Of a stretch of DNA of 64,000 nt, positions 34,238 through 43,063 are shown one piece after another. Position 1 is the first letter of the stretch, and every line of letters starts with the position of its first letter. The notes below the pieces were generated by a model. The model did not search any database and had not been told where the DNA came from. It saw only the letters and a program-made list of their open reading frames with translations. This stretch comes from an uncultured Ruminococcus sp. (GTDB taxonomy: Bacteria > Bacillota > Clostridia > Oscillospirales > Ruminococcaceae), in NCBI GenBank assembly GCA_934435205.1, contig CAKSAK010000005.1:214991-278990 (forward strand), in the 5' to 3' direction. The translations under genes and the position numbers were made by a program.

Positions 34238-36811
34238 TTACTTATCAGACTTTGTAAAGAATATCGCCTTTATAAGCTGGATAACAAGCATAGAGCCAAA
34301 GCTTAGAATGTATATCCATGCAAACTGCATACCTGTCATGTTTGCGATCTTGAAAAGTCCCTTGAGCGGTGGAACGAGCAGAACGGAGTTTAAAAATACC
34401 ATTCCAAGGCCAAACGCCATAAGACCGAACTTGTTGTTGAAAAAGTCCTTTGAGAAGATAACAGGGCCTTTTTTCTTGCACGAGAAGCCGTGGAACAATC
34501 TTGCAGAGCAAAGCACTGCGAATGCCATCGTCATGCCAAGATCTGCGCTTGTCTTGTTTCCCATAAGGAAAGCCGAAGCTACTGCTATCGCTATAACTAC
34601 GCCATACAATGCGATCTCGCCCAGGAAAGGACGTGTGAGGATAGATTCGTTTGCGTTTCTAGGCTTGCGTTTCATGACCTCTTCGGAGTGCGGTTCAAGA
34701 CCCAAACCGATAGCAGGAAGCGAGTCTGTAAGCAGATTAATAAACAGCAAATGTATTGCCGCAAATGGAACTGGAAGTCCAAGAAGCGAGTTGAAAAGCA
34801 CCACAAGAATTGCCGCAAAATTGCCCGAAAGCAGGAAGAGTATAGCCTTTTTAATGTTCTCGTAAATGTTTCTGCCGTTTCTTATGGCCTTGACTATAGT
34901 TGCAAAGTTATCGTCTGCAAGCACCATTGAAGCAGCGTCCTTCGATACTTCTGTACCTGTGATGCCCATTGCAACGCCCACATCAGCCTGCTTTAATGCA
35001 GGTGCGTCGTTCACACCGTCGCCTGTCATGGAAACTATACAGCCGTTTGCCTGCCAAGCCTTTACGATCCTTATCTTATGCTCAGGTGTAACACGGGCGT
35101 AAACAGCCTTGTCCTTTACAAAATCAACAAGCTCTTCGTCTGAATAAGCATCAAGCTCGTGACCCTCAACAGCCTTTGAGTTGTCGTCCAAAATGCCTAT
35201 CTCACGGGCAATAGCCGAAGCCGTAACGATATGGTCGCCTGTTATCATGACAGGCTTTATGCCTGCCTTGCGGCATTCCGCAACAGCCGCCTTTGATTCC
35301 TCTCTCGGTGGATCCATCATAGCAATAAGACCGACAAACTCCAATCCGTCCTCGTCCTCTGGACATACGGTATCCTTGTCGAATTTTTTCTCTGCAAATG
35401 CAAGTATACGCAGACCTTTTTCCGAAAGCTCTGCCACACGCTGGGTTATAACAGCCTTTTCCTCGTCGCTTGAAGTTATCCTGTTTATAAGAACGTCAGC
35501 CGCACCCTTTACATATAGCACCTTCTCGCCGTCGATAACGTGCAGAGTTGACATAAGCTTTCTGTCTGAATCAAATGGTATCTCAGAAATTCTAGGGAGA
35601 TCTTCCCTCACCTTGTCAGTGTCTATACCAAGCTTTGTGCCAAAATTGATAAGAGCCGTTTCTGTAGGGTCGCCTATCTCAACGCCGTCCTTACAGCTTG
35701 AATCGTTGCAAAGGATCATGGCTCTTGTCATAGTCTTGACCTTTTCATCATCAAGATCAACAGCGTCAGTGTCGATTATCCTGCCGTCTACCATTATTTT
35801 TCTAACTGTCATCTTGTTCTGAGTAAGAGTACCCGTCTTGTCAGAGCATATAACGGAAACGCTTCCCAGACCTTCAACAGCTTGAAGTTTTCTTATGATA
35901 GCGTTTTCCTTTGACATTTTCTGTGTGCCGAAAGAAAGCACAATAGTAACGATAGAGCTGAGAGCCTCAGGGATAGCCGCAACAGCAAGTGCGATCGCAA
36001 ACATGAACGAATCCATAGTCTCGCCGCCACGAAGCATACTAAGTCCGAACACAACTGCACAGACAATAAGGATAGCTATAGAAAGCTTTTTGCCAAACTC
36101 GTCAAGAGTGTTCTGAAGAGGCGTTTTTCTTTCAGAAGCGTTCTGAATAAGCGAAGCTATCTTGCCCACCTCAGTATCCATACCGACTTCAGTTACAAGC
36201 ATTTTTCCTCTGCCGTATGTTACAAAAGAGCCTGAGTATACCATATTTGCACGTTCAGCAAGAGGCTTCTCACCCTCGATATCGCTCATATCCTTGTCGA
36301 TATTAACGCTCTCGCCTGTGAGTGCAGACTCGTTCACCTGAACTGACGCACACTCTATCAGCCTGCCGTCTGCACATATCTGGTCGCCTGCTTCGATAAG
36401 AAGAATATCGCCCACTGCGATCTCCTCAGAGGGGATAATTACCTTTTCACCATTACGAAGAGCCTTAGCCGTCGGTGCAGAAAGCTTTTTAAGGTTCGTC
36501 AATGACTTTTCCGCCTTGACGGTCTGAACTGTTCCCAAAATAGCGTTCATTGTGATAACAACAAGTATTACTGCACAGCTCTCAAGGTCTTCCATAAAAG
36601 CTGAAACTATCGCCGCAATAATGAGTATAAGCACAAGAAAGTCCTTATACTGCTCTAAAAATATCATAGGAATGGACTTTTTCTTGCCCTCTGTGATAAC
36701 ATTTCTTCCGAACTTTTCGCAGTTTTTCACTGCCTGCTCAGTTGTCAGACCATTTTCGCCAGATGAAAACTCGGTATAAAGCTGGTCAAGCTTTTTTTGA
36801 TACTGCTGCAT
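34238..36811 (-). CDS. P-type cation-transporting ATPase (type II, Ca2+/Mn2+ class)
   Basis: An 857-residue P2A-like pump. An N-terminal cation-ATPase domain is followed by the actuator TGES loop (ESALTGESVNID), the M4 ion site PEALSS, the phosphorylation motif CSDKTGTLTQNKMT, the hinge MTGDGVNDAPALKQADVGVAMG and M6 NLLTDSLPAIGLG. These match SERCA-like bacterial exporters (LMCA1/YoaB). No CPx motif is present, so it is not a soft-metal pump. A probable yybP-ykoY Mn2+ riboswitch in its leader argues for manganese efflux as its main job, with Ca2+ as the alternative. Confidence 0.92.
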   Translation of the reverse strand: MQQYQKKLDQLYTEFSSGENGLTTEQAVKNCEKFGRNVITEGKKKSIPMIFLEQYKDFLVLILIIAAIVSAFMEDLESCAVILVVITMNAILGTVQTVKAEKSLTNLKKLSAPTAKALRNGEKVIIPSEEIAVGDILLIEAGDQICADGRLIECASVQVNESALTGESVNIDKDMSDIEGEKPLAERANMVYSGSFVTYGRGKMLVTEVGMDTEVGKIASLIQNASERKTPLQNTLDEFGKKLSIAILIVCAVVFGLSMLRGGETMDSFMFAIALAVAAIPEALSSIVTIVLSFGTQKMSKENAIIRKLQAVEGLGSVSVICSDKTGTLTQNKMTVRKIMVDGRIIDTDAVDLDDEKVKTMTRAMILCNDSSCKDGVEIGDPTETALINFGTKLGIDTDKVREDLPRISEIPFDSDRKLMSTLHVIDGEKVLYVKGAADVLINRITSSDEEKAVITQRVAELSEKGLRILAFAEKKFDKDTVCPEDEDGLEFVGLIAMMDPPREESKAAVAECRKAGIKPVMITGDHIVTASAIAREIGILDDNSKAVEGHELDAYSDEELVDFVKDKAVYARVTPEHKIRIVKAWQANGCIVSMTGDGVNDAPALKQADVGVAMGITGTEVSKDAASMVLADDNFATIVKAIRNGRNIYENIKKAILFLLSGNFAAILVVLFNSLLGLPVPFAAIHLLFINLLTDSLPAIGLGLEPHSEEVMKRKPRNANESILTRPFLGEIALYGVVIAIAVASAFLMGNKTSADLGMTMAFAVLCSARLFHGFSCKKKGPVIFSKDFFNNKFGLMAFGLGMVFLNSVLLVPPLKGLFKIANMTGMQFAWIYILSFGSMLVIQLIKAIFFTKSDK

Positions 36812-36904
36812 AAAATACCACCTTTTTTATTTTTTCCTGTAGTCGCTGCCGATATACCCCTCCAAGCCTCCTTTTTCACAGGCTCAGTGCAATAAACGCA
36901 TAAA

Positions 36905-37046
36905 AAATCGGCAAGACGTTTATTGGGTAAACTGCGCCTATGGCAATTTAATCAATAAAAGTCTCGCCGTTTAGATATGCAGCGGTCCCACATCGGAACG
37001 TATTGACGCAAACATAAACGGATCTCTCCGCCAGCTACTCTCTTTT
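36905..37046 (-). ncRNA. Probable yybP-ykoY manganese riboswitch
   Basis: On the minus strand the leader begins AGAGAGTAGCTGGCGG. It then has the CGTCAATACG segment and ends the aptamer with CGGCGAGAC, in the order seen in yybP-ykoY RNAs. The 3' part (36909-36969) is a long terminator: CGGCGAGAC...TTTATTG paired with CAATAAACGTCTTGCCG, followed by ATTTTTT. Mn2+ binding should favour read-through. The family call is from motif order, not a covariance search. Confidence 0.75.
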
Positions 37047-37057
37047 ACTATGAGGTT

Positions 37058-37086
37058 ATTATAACCTATATTTTTGATTTTGTCAA
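37058..37086 (-). promoter_or_regulatory. Promoter of the riboswitch/P-type ATPase transcript
   Basis: TTGACA, 17 bases, TATAAT on the minus strand; transcription would start about ten bases before the aptamer. Confidence 0.85.
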
Positions 37087-37152
37087 TAGTTTTTTATATA
37101 TTTTATTGCTAATTCGCAACACAATGCTTGTTCTCATTTTCAAATACTGCCC

Positions 37153-37181
37153 TTGATTATTATTCCAAAAGGTGCTATAAT
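37153..37181 (+). promoter_or_regulatory. Promoter of the 165-aa gene
   Basis: TTGATT, 17 bases, TATAAT. The expected start point is only about ten bases before the ATG, so the 5' leader is very short. Confidence 0.65.
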
Positions 37182-37197
37182 AGCATTGGTGATAATA

Positions 37198-37695
37198 ATG
37201 AAAAGGAAAATACTTGTAGGGCTGCTTGCCGCCGTTATCTTTTTGGCTTGCGCCCTTGTAATAAATATAACCCCGAAGGTAGAGATAGGTTCAGTTGTGC
37301 TGACCTGTGACGGGAGCAAATATGAGCTTCCCGGCACTGAAAAGACACGATACTACAACGGCAAGACCGAAAGCCTTTCCGCTGATGAAAGCTTTGAAGA
37401 TCTGCTCTCCTCTGTGCCGTCATTCAATGTCAAGGCGGCTGTGGATAAGGACGGAAATGTTACCCTTAAAACCCCAATGTCCGTAGAAGCCACAGGGGAC
37501 AGACTCGGCGACGTGCTTTACACTGTCTACAGCTATGACGGAAAGGTGCTTGTCAAGGAGTCCAAAAAGCTTGAGCTTCCAAAAGAGGATATTGACGGCT
37601 GTCTTGTGAAGATAAAAATTACATGGGGCAAGAAAGACACAAGCTATCTTGAAGAAGATTATTGGTTTGCCGCAATGTACAATATGGAACGATAA
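37198..37695 (+). CDS. Hypothetical exported or membrane-anchored protein, 165 aa
   Basis: No family recognised. An N-terminal hydrophobic segment (ILVGLLAAVIFLACALVINI, residues 4-23) is a signal anchor or signal peptide. The remaining 140 residues look like a beta-rich extracytoplasmic domain (VVLTCDGSKYELPG...VKIKITWGKKDTSYLEEDYWF). ATG 37198 is chosen because the longer frame starts inside the promoter. A dispersed palindrome with a T-tract directly downstream can act as its terminator. Confidence 0.65.
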   Translation: MKRKILVGLLAAVIFLACALVINITPKVEIGSVVLTCDGSKYELPGTEKTRYYNGKTESLSADESFEDLLSSVPSFNVKAAVDKDGNVTLKTPMSVEATGDRLGDVLYTVYSYDGKVLVKESKKLELPKEDIDGCLVKIKITWGKKDTSYLEEDYWFAAMYNMER

Positions 37696-37709
37696 ATGTA
37701 ACATCAAAA

Positions 37710-37742
37710 TGTAGGGGCGACCTCTGGTCGCCCGCTTTTTTT
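37710..37742 (+). repeat. Dispersed intergenic palindrome, copy 5, used as terminator
   Basis: TGTAGGGGCGACC-TCT-GGTCGCCCG followed by CTTTTTTTA. The palindrome plus T-run makes a good rho-independent terminator for the 165-aa gene. Confidence 0.75.
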
Positions 37743-37766
37743 ATGCAAACTATCTGATACCAAAAA

Positions 37767-37797
37767 ACGTCGGACGAATTGAAACGCCCGACGTTTT
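37767..37797 (-). terminator. Terminator of the EamA-like gene
   Basis: ACGTCGGGCG / CGTCCGACGT followed by TTTTTTGG on the minus strand. Confidence 0.8.
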
Positions 37798-37801
37798 ATT
37801 T

Positions 37802-38635
37802 TTAACAAACCTGAAATCCGATTATGCCCGCCATACAAATAACGCTGCCGATAAATCTGAGCTTTGTGATAGGCTCTTTTCTTATGAGCGCTATAACAAA
37901 CAGCGAACACAGTATCATAGGCTGGATAAATGACGCACTTGCAAGGCTCACCGCAATAACAGCGTTCTCTGCAAGCAGACCTGCCACATTCGGTATCTTT
38001 GTAAGCACGACCACCCATGCGCCCTTTTGATTTTTCTTGAATATCTCCAAAGGCTTCGCCCTTGGCAGAAGTATTATAGCCATAAGTATAAGCGCAAAGA
38101 ACAGCGCCATAGTCGAGGATATGTAGTTCTCCGACGCCCTGACAACTATTCCGTAGCCGTATCTTGCCAAGAGATAGAACACCAGAGGAACAACTATCCT
38201 GCGGTAATTTATATTGCCGCTGTCCGTTCTGCCTGATTTTGCAATAAAAACAAGTCCTGCAACAGTAAGCACGATAAAAAGAAACTTGAAAATGCTCGGC
38301 TTTTCACCAAGGAAAATATCAGTGGCATAGGACATGAACAGGGTGATACCAAGCCAGGCCTTAAGCTCAAAGGCTGATATTTCATCAAGGATAATGGCCG
38401 AAAGCTTAAATTCAAGGATCTTCGACAAGCACAGCAGACCTATCGCCGCAAAGGATTGCCAGCTAAGTGTGATAGTCCTGTCGAGGAAAGGCAGACAGCA
38501 AGCCATGAAAACAGCCGTTGCCGCCGCCATTAAGAATCCAAGCTCATCGCCGTTGAATTTTGCCGTTGAAACGGCGTACTTGTCGCTAAGGGAACATATT
38601 GTGTAGCATACAACTACAAGTATAAGCAAAAACAT
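37802..38635 (-). CDS. EamA/DMT-superfamily transporter
   Basis: A 277-residue protein with about ten hydrophobic helices in two five-helix halves, as in drug/metabolite transporters. It begins with a helix (MFLLILVVVCYTICSLSDKYAV) and has the half-repeat signature FKLSAIILDEISAFELKAWLGI...FLGEKPS in the first half and VSLASASFIQPMILCSLFVIALIRKEPIT in the second. The substrate is unknown. Single gene. Confidence 0.75.
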   Translation of the reverse strand: MFLLILVVVCYTICSLSDKYAVSTAKFNGDELGFLMAAATAVFMACCLPFLDRTITLSWQSFAAIGLLCLSKILEFKLSAIILDEISAFELKAWLGITLFMSYATDIFLGEKPSIFKFLFIVLTVAGLVFIAKSGRTDSGNINYRRIVVPLVFYLLARYGYGIVVRASENYISSTMALFFALILMAIILLPRAKPLEIFKKNQKGAWVVVLTKIPNVAGLLAENAVIAVSLASASFIQPMILCSLFVIALIRKEPITKLRFIGSVICMAGIIGFQVC

Positions 38636-38696
38636 TATTTTTCTTCTTCCTTACTCTATGATCTTCCTATTGGCATACATTGCATACGCCAAATAA

Positions 38697-38721
38697 CGGG
38701 CGAACGCTGTTCGCCCCTACA
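38697..38721 (-). repeat. Dispersed intergenic palindrome, copy 6 (subtype GCGAAC)
   Basis: Minus-strand TGTAGGGGCGAAC-AGC-GTTCGCCCG, a perfect version of copy 1. Confidence 0.75.
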
Positions 38722-38738
38722 TATAAATGATAATTCTA

Positions 38739-39242
38739 TCAGCCCTTTTTATTCTTAGCAAGCCTTACTACCGCAAGAATACCAAGTATCACCGAGAACA
38801 GAGTAGCAATGGCTAGACATATCCAGCTTGCATACTGACTTTGTATAAATTCGTTCTGCGATTGGCTTCCTATAAGGGTATCTACCCCCGATTGCGAGCC
38901 TAATGCTGAGAATAGTATTATAAATGCCATTCTCACGTTCATTACGCAGGCTATAACGCTGTAAATATGCACTATACCCTGAAAAAGGCACACTCCACAG
39001 TCGTCCTTTACATAGCTTTTCACTCCAAGCACCGCACATATCACCGCCACCGCAGTGTAGATAACGAATGCCACAAAAAGCACTATCGTTGGCACTTTTG
39101 CCCCCTCGGTTTTCACTATCATGCTCATAAGCCCAGCCATACACCCCATGAACACAGCCGCTGACGCAAGCCCTGCTACAGACCATTTTCTGTATAAAAG
39201 CTCTGACTTTTTTATCTGCTCTTTCTTTATCTGCTTAGGCAT
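38739..39242 (-). CDS. Small polytopic membrane protein, 167 aa
   Basis: No family recognised. A basic N-terminus (MPKQIKKEQIKKSELLYRKW) is followed by four hydrophobic segments (about 22-45, 52-75, 88-115 and 135-160). ATG 39242 has GGAGG six bases upstream and overlaps the end of the CorC-type gene by eight bases, so the two are translationally coupled. The coupling suggests a role related to the CorC-like transporter. Confidence 0.7.
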   Translation of the reverse strand: MPKQIKKEQIKKSELLYRKWSVAGLASAAVFMGCMAGLMSMIVKTEGAKVPTIVLFVAFVIYTAVAVICAVLGVKSYVKDDCGVCLFQGIVHIYSVIACVMNVRMAFIILFSALGSQSGVDTLIGSQSQNEFIQSQYASWICLAIATLFSVILGILAVVRLAKNKKG

Positions 39243-40503
39243 TTTCGTCCTCCGTGTTTTTGTTTTCAAGCTCCTCCTCAGATATCTTGAAGCGTATCCT
39301 GTCTATTTTCTGCTCGTCCTCCATTTTAACTGTCATCTCAAAAGGCGGACAGCTTATAGTTTCATTCTGCTCAGGAAGTCTGTCAAGCATATCCATTATC
39401 CAGCCGCCGAGAGATGTTCTTTCGGTTTCGATAGTGTCCTCCGGCAGACCTATCCTGTCAAGAAAATCCGATACTGAAAGCTCCGCCGAGGCTTCATAAA
39501 CACCGTCGCTTATTTTCACAAGGGAGGTATCCTCCTCGTCGCTTTCATCATAGATCTCGCCCACAAGCTCCTCTATGATATCCTCAAGGGTACAAATACC
39601 CTCCGTGCCGCCGTATTGGTCAAGCACCACCGCCATATGCACCTTTTTGCGCTGCATCTGCTTCAGGATCTCAGAGATCTTGCGGTTTTCGGTTATGTAA
39701 AGCGGCTTGTTCATTATAAGGCTTATGTCCGTCTTGCCCTTGAGATACATTTCAAAGAAATCCGACTGGTGGATAAGTCCCACAATGTGGTCAATGTCCT
39801 TGTCATAAACAGGAAGCCTTGAAAACTTTGTCTGCACAAAACGTTTTTTTATGCTCTCCATATCCTCATGAAGCTCAACACCCTCGATATTTACTCTCGG
39901 TACAAGTATCTCGCTTATGGTTATCTCATCAAAATCAAGTGCCGAACGCACAAGCTCCGACTCCTGCTCTTCAAGTACACCCTCGTCCTGTATCTCGTCT
40001 ATAATATATTTAAGCTCTTCCTCAGTAACAGACGGCTCGCTGTTCTTGTTGCCCACAAGCTTTGAAACACCGCTTTTTATGCCCATAAAGATAGCTGTTA
40101 TAGGCGTGATGATAAACATGAATGCGGAAAGCGGAGCCGCCATAAGAATAGAGAACCGCTCAGAATTTTCCTTTGCAAGGCTCTTAGGCAAGATCTCACC
40201 AAAAATAAGCACAAGCACCGTCATGACTATGGTAGCCAGACCCACGCTTCCCTTGCCGAATTTCTCCGTAAAAAGCACCGTTGCAATAGAAGATGAAGAA
40301 ATGTTCACCACATTGTTTCCCACAAGTATAGCAGTGAGTGCCTTGTCAAAATTATCACATATGTTCATTGCCTTCTTTGCAGACTTGTTTCCGTCGTCTG
40401 CAAGTTTTTTTAGCCTTATCCTGTTGCATGAAGAAAACGCTGTCTCCGTTGCAGAACAAATAGCAGACAGCATAAGAAGCACAGCGATGATAACAACTTT
40501 CAT
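39235..40503 (-). CDS. CNNM/CorC-type (HlyC family) membrane protein
   Basis: A 422-residue protein. It has a DUF21 transmembrane domain (about 1-150, starting VIIAVLLMLSAICSATETAFSSC, with FGEILPKSLAKEN), a CBS pair (about 195-330; LVPRVNIEGVE, SRLPVYDKDIDHIVGLIH, GTEGICTLEDIIEELVGEI) and a C-terminal CorC_HlyC domain (VYEASAELSVSDFLDRIG). Homologues export Mg2+ or handle divalent cations; the hemolysin name is historical. It is first in a two-gene unit and shares a divergent promoter region with the GtrA gene. Confidence 0.9.
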   Translation of the reverse strand: MKVVIIAVLLMLSAICSATETAFSSCNRIRLKKLADDGNKSAKKAMNICDNFDKALTAILVGNNVVNISSSSIATVLFTEKFGKGSVGLATIVMTVLVLIFGEILPKSLAKENSERFSILMAAPLSAFMFIITPITAIFMGIKSGVSKLVGNKNSEPSVTEEELKYIIDEIQDEGVLEEQESELVRSALDFDEITISEILVPRVNIEGVELHEDMESIKKRFVQTKFSRLPVYDKDIDHIVGLIHQSDFFEMYLKGKTDISLIMNKPLYITENRKISEILKQMQRKKVHMAVVLDQYGGTEGICTLEDIIEELVGEIYDESDEEDTSLVKISDGVYEASAELSVSDFLDRIGLPEDTIETERTSLGGWIMDMLDRLPEQNETISCPPFEMTVKMEDEQKIDRIRFKISEEELENKNTEDENA

Positions 40504-40599
40504 AAAATAAAATTATCCTTTCAGGTCAGAATATAGATTTGCCGCCCTAGTTATAAAAATAGCACTAAAGGCAGTCATGAAAACTGACTACATATAGTT

Positions 40600-40628
40600 A
40601 TCATAACATATTTTTTAACCAATTGCAA
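40600..40628 (-). promoter_or_regulatory. Promoter of the CorC-type gene
   Basis: TTGCAA, 17 bases, TATGAT on the minus strand. Confidence 0.6.
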
Positions 40629-40636
40629 CAGTATTG

Positions 40637-40665
40637 TTGAAAAATCGGTGTAAAAGAGTTATAAT
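40637..40665 (+). promoter_or_regulatory. Promoter of the GtrA gene
   Basis: TTGAAA, 17 bases, TATAAT, placed back to back with the leftward CorC promoter eight bases away. Confidence 0.65.
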
Positions 40666-40712
40666 ATTCCTTGTGTTCATAATATTCATATGCACAAAAG
40701 GAGATAACAGAA

Positions 40713-41198
40713 ATGGCAAAGAAAGATAAAGACATTTTCGACAAAATAATGGACTGGAAGATATTCGGCTGGTTCAGACCCTTTTACGTCAAAAACAAGG
40801 AAATGCTTTTGTATCTGTTTTTCGGCGTACTCACCACCGCAGTGAGCTTTGTGACCGCAGGCATTTCAAAAGTGCTTTTAGAGCAGGCAGGCATAGGCAA
40901 GGGCGGTGTTTCCACCGCAAGCACTGTCATATCATGGATATGTGCAGTAACATTCGCATACATCACAAACAGGATATGGGTATTTGAGTCTGAAGCAGAG
41001 GGCAAAAAGGCGATAATCTCCGAGGCGGCTTCATTTTACGGTGGCAGGATATTCACACTTCTCGTAGAAATGTTCATGATGTGGCTCGGCTACTCACTCC
41101 TCAGCTTCAACTATTGGGTAACAAAGATAGTGGCAAACGTTGTGGTGCTGATACTTAACTATGTTATCAGCAAGCTTGTGGTTTTCAGAAAGAAATAG
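40713..41198 (+). CDS. GtrA family membrane protein
   Basis: A 161-residue protein with four transmembrane helices typical of GtrA/DPMS-like flippases: LYLFFGVLTTAVSFVTAGIS, VISWICAVTFAYITNRIWVFES (the conserved AYxxNRxWVF motif), a third helix around MFMMWLGYSLLSF and VVVLILNYVISKLVVFRKK. Such proteins help move polyprenyl-linked sugars across the membrane. No glycosyltransferase is adjacent. Clear RBS (AAGGAG) before ATG 40713. Confidence 0.9.
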   Translation: MAKKDKDIFDKIMDWKIFGWFRPFYVKNKEMLLYLFFGVLTTAVSFVTAGISKVLLEQAGIGKGGVSTASTVISWICAVTFAYITNRIWVFESEAEGKKAIISEAASFYGGRIFTLLVEMFMMWLGYSLLSFNYWVTKIVANVVVLILNYVISKLVVFRKK

Positions 41199-41209
41199 CA
41201 CACAGACCA

Positions 41210-41234
41210 TGTAGGGGCGACCTAAGGTCGCCCG
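41210..41234 (+). repeat. Dispersed intergenic palindrome, copy 7 (subtype GCGACC)
   Basis: Exact copy of 34180-34204, 12 bases after the GtrA stop codon. Three palindromes of three subtypes cluster here within 185 bp. Confidence 0.75.
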
Positions 41235-41268
41235 TTGGGTTATGCTTTATGTTGATAAAAACATTAAA

Positions 41269-41315
41269 TGTAGGGGAGCGACGAAATTTCTGCTTTGCAG
41301 AAATACAGCGTCCCG
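41269..41315 (+). repeat. Dispersed intergenic palindrome, copy 8 (long subtype)
   Basis: Begins TGTAGGGGAGCG and ends AGCGTCCCG, with an inner hairpin AAATTTCTGC / GCAGAAAT. At 47 bp it is the longest copy. Confidence 0.6.
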
Positions 41316-41369
41316 ATATCGAAGCGACTTCGTTTTGATTTTTAATGAATTTGTGTGAACAAACAAATG

Positions 41370-41392
41370 CGGGCGAACACTGTTCGCCCCTA
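41370..41392 (-). repeat. Dispersed intergenic palindrome, copy 9 (subtype GCGAAC)
   Basis: Minus-strand TAGGGGCGAACAGTGTTCGC followed by CCG. Confidence 0.7.
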
Positions 41393-41413
41393 ACAACAAT
41401 AGCACATACATAA

Positions 41414-41446
41414 AAAAGCTGTCGGCAATAAACGCTGACAGCTTTT
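41414..41446 (-). terminator. Terminator of the 97-aa membrane protein gene
   Basis: AAAAGCTGTCAGC / GCCGACAGCTTTT with a T-tail on the minus strand. Confidence 0.8.
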
Positions 41447-41476
41447 CTTTTGCATCAGTTGCCACGTTGCAACTGA

Positions 41477-41770
41477 TCAATCTCTGTACATAAGCGTGAC
41501 CGCCATTCCGTTTATCACGCCCACTACCACTCCGCACACAATGAAAAACACCTTGATAGGCAGGTCAAGCAGAAGCGAGATAAGTCCGAACACGATAACG
41601 AACGCCATTGCTCCGCCTATCTGCACAAGAAACTTTCTTTTCACAAGCACAGGAAAACGCTCCGCAAGCTTTGCGGTCTTGTTGCCCTTGCGGTCGATTA
41701 TCCTGTAAATAAGCTGAGTCAGTGCCATTGGTATTCCGATAAATAAAATTGCTGTTATAAGTTTGTCCAT
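41477..41770 (-). CDS. Small membrane protein, 97 aa
   Basis: No family recognised. Three hydrophobic stretches: residues 2-22 (KLITAILFIGIPMALTQLIY), 50-70 (IGGAMAFVIVFGLISLLLDL) and 72-92 (FFIVCGVVVGVINGMAVTLM), with a basic cytoplasmic loop in between (RKGNKTAKLAERFPVLVKRK). ATG 41770 follows GGAGG by eight bases; five extra codons upstream are not used. Single gene downstream of serA. Confidence 0.65.
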   Translation of the reverse strand: MDKLITAILFIGIPMALTQLIYRIIDRKGNKTAKLAERFPVLVKRKFLVQIGGAMAFVIVFGLISLLLDLPIKVFFIVCGVVVGVINGMAVTLMYRD

Positions 41771-41820
41771 TTTAAATTCCTCCATTTTTCACATAAATTA
41801 TAGCTTTTTGTATCAAAAAA

Positions 41821-41854
41821 GGCTGCCCAAGACGCAGTTCGTCCGTGGGCAGCC
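41821..41854 (-). terminator. serC-serA operon terminator
   Basis: GGCTGCCCA / TGGGCAGCC, a 9-bp stem followed by TTTTTTG on the minus strand. Confidence 0.85.
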
Positions 41855-41888
41855 TCATTGCTGCATATAAAATTTCTTTTATCAACAA

Positions 41889-43040
41889 TTAAAGAACTCT
41901 TACGCCAACAACGCCCTCGATAGCCTTGAAAGCGTCAGCGTCAACGTCGCCTGTAACATCGAGCATTGTGTAAGCCCAGTCTTTCTTAGACTTGTTTACA
42001 AGGTTCTCGATATTTGCGCCCTTGTCAGATACGACAGATGTGATCTGTGCGATAAGTGCAGGAACGTTCTTGTGAAGCACGCAAACAAGGTGGTCGCCTG
42101 TTTTAGCAAGCTCTGCATTAGGGAAGTTTACAGAATTTCTGATAGTACCCTTTTCGATATAGTCGATAAGCTCGTGAGCCGCCATTGTTGCGCAGTTGTC
42201 CTCAGACTCAGGTGTGGAAGCGCCAAGGTGTGGAAGAACGATAACATTCTCCTCGCCAAGAACAACATCATCTGCAAAGTCTGTTACATATTTTGCAACC
42301 TTGCCGTCCTTGATAGCCTTTACAACAGCCTCACTGTTGATAAGCTCGCCTCTTGCAAGGTTGATAAGACGAACACCGTCCTTCATCATTGCGATCTGAG
42401 CTTCGTCGATAGTGTTCTTTGTGTCAGGTGTATAAGGAACATGGATAGTGATATAATCACTGTTCTTGTAGATATCGTTGATATCAGCTGTTACCTTTAC
42501 AGCAGGCTCAAGCTGGATAGCTGCGTTTACTGAAAGGAATGGGTCATAACCGATAACGTCCATGCCAAGTGCAACGGCTGCGTTTGCGATCTTTCCGCCG
42601 ATCGCACCAAGACCGATAACGCCAAGTGTCTTGCCCAGAATTTCAGGACCTGCAAACTTAGACTTGCCGCCCTCAACAGTCTTTGGAGCGTCAGGTGTGC
42701 CCTTAAGTGAAGCAGCCCATGCAGCAGCCTCTGTTATCTTTCTTGAAGCAAGAAGAAGCGCACAAATAGCAAGCTCCTTAACAGCGTTTGAGTTTGCGCC
42801 AGGTGTGTTGAATACAACGATTCCCTGCTCTGCGCACTTCTCAACTGGGATATTGTTTACGCCAGCGCCTGCTCTTGCAATAGCAAGCAGGCTCTCAGGC
42901 ATTTCCATATCGTGCATTTTTGCTGAACGTACCATTATAGCAGTAGGATTTTCAGCATTATCGCTTACTGTGTACTTAGCCTTGTCAAAGATATCAGTAC
43001 CGCAGGCTGCGATCTTATTCAGAGTTAAAATATTATACAT
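41889..43040 (-). CDS. serA: D-3-phosphoglycerate dehydrogenase with ACT domain
   Basis: A 383-residue NAD-dependent dehydrogenase, first enzyme of serine synthesis. The Rossmann motif is LGVIGLGAIGGKIANAA. Catalytic residues are seen in NLARGELINSEAV (Arg), a Glu region and the His in VIVLPHLGASTPESEDN. A C-terminal ACT domain (LVCVLHKNVPALIAQITSVVSDKG, about 310-383) may give serine feedback. ATG 43040 follows GAGGT by seven bases; the frame's 17 extra codons overlap the small gene upstream. Last gene of the serC operon. Confidence 0.94.
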   Translation of the reverse strand: MYNILTLNKIAACGTDIFDKAKYTVSDNAENPTAIMVRSAKMHDMEMPESLLAIARAGAGVNNIPVEKCAEQGIVVFNTPGANSNAVKELAICALLLASRKITEAAAWAASLKGTPDAPKTVEGGKSKFAGPEILGKTLGVIGLGAIGGKIANAAVALGMDVIGYDPFLSVNAAIQLEPAVKVTADINDIYKNSDYITIHVPYTPDTKNTIDEAQIAMMKDGVRLINLARGELINSEAVVKAIKDGKVAKYVTDFADDVVLGEENVIVLPHLGASTPESEDNCATMAAHELIDYIEKGTIRNSVNFPNAELAKTGDHLVCVLHKNVPALIAQITSVVSDKGANIENLVNKSKKDWAYTMLDVTGDVDADAFKAIEGVVGVRVL

Positions 43041-43063
43041 TTCAATTACCTCTTTCAAATGGT

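Noticed and set aside
35181..35822. 213-codon plus-strand open frame inside the P-type ATPase
   Set aside because: Antisense shadow of a clear ATPase gene with no RBS or motif.
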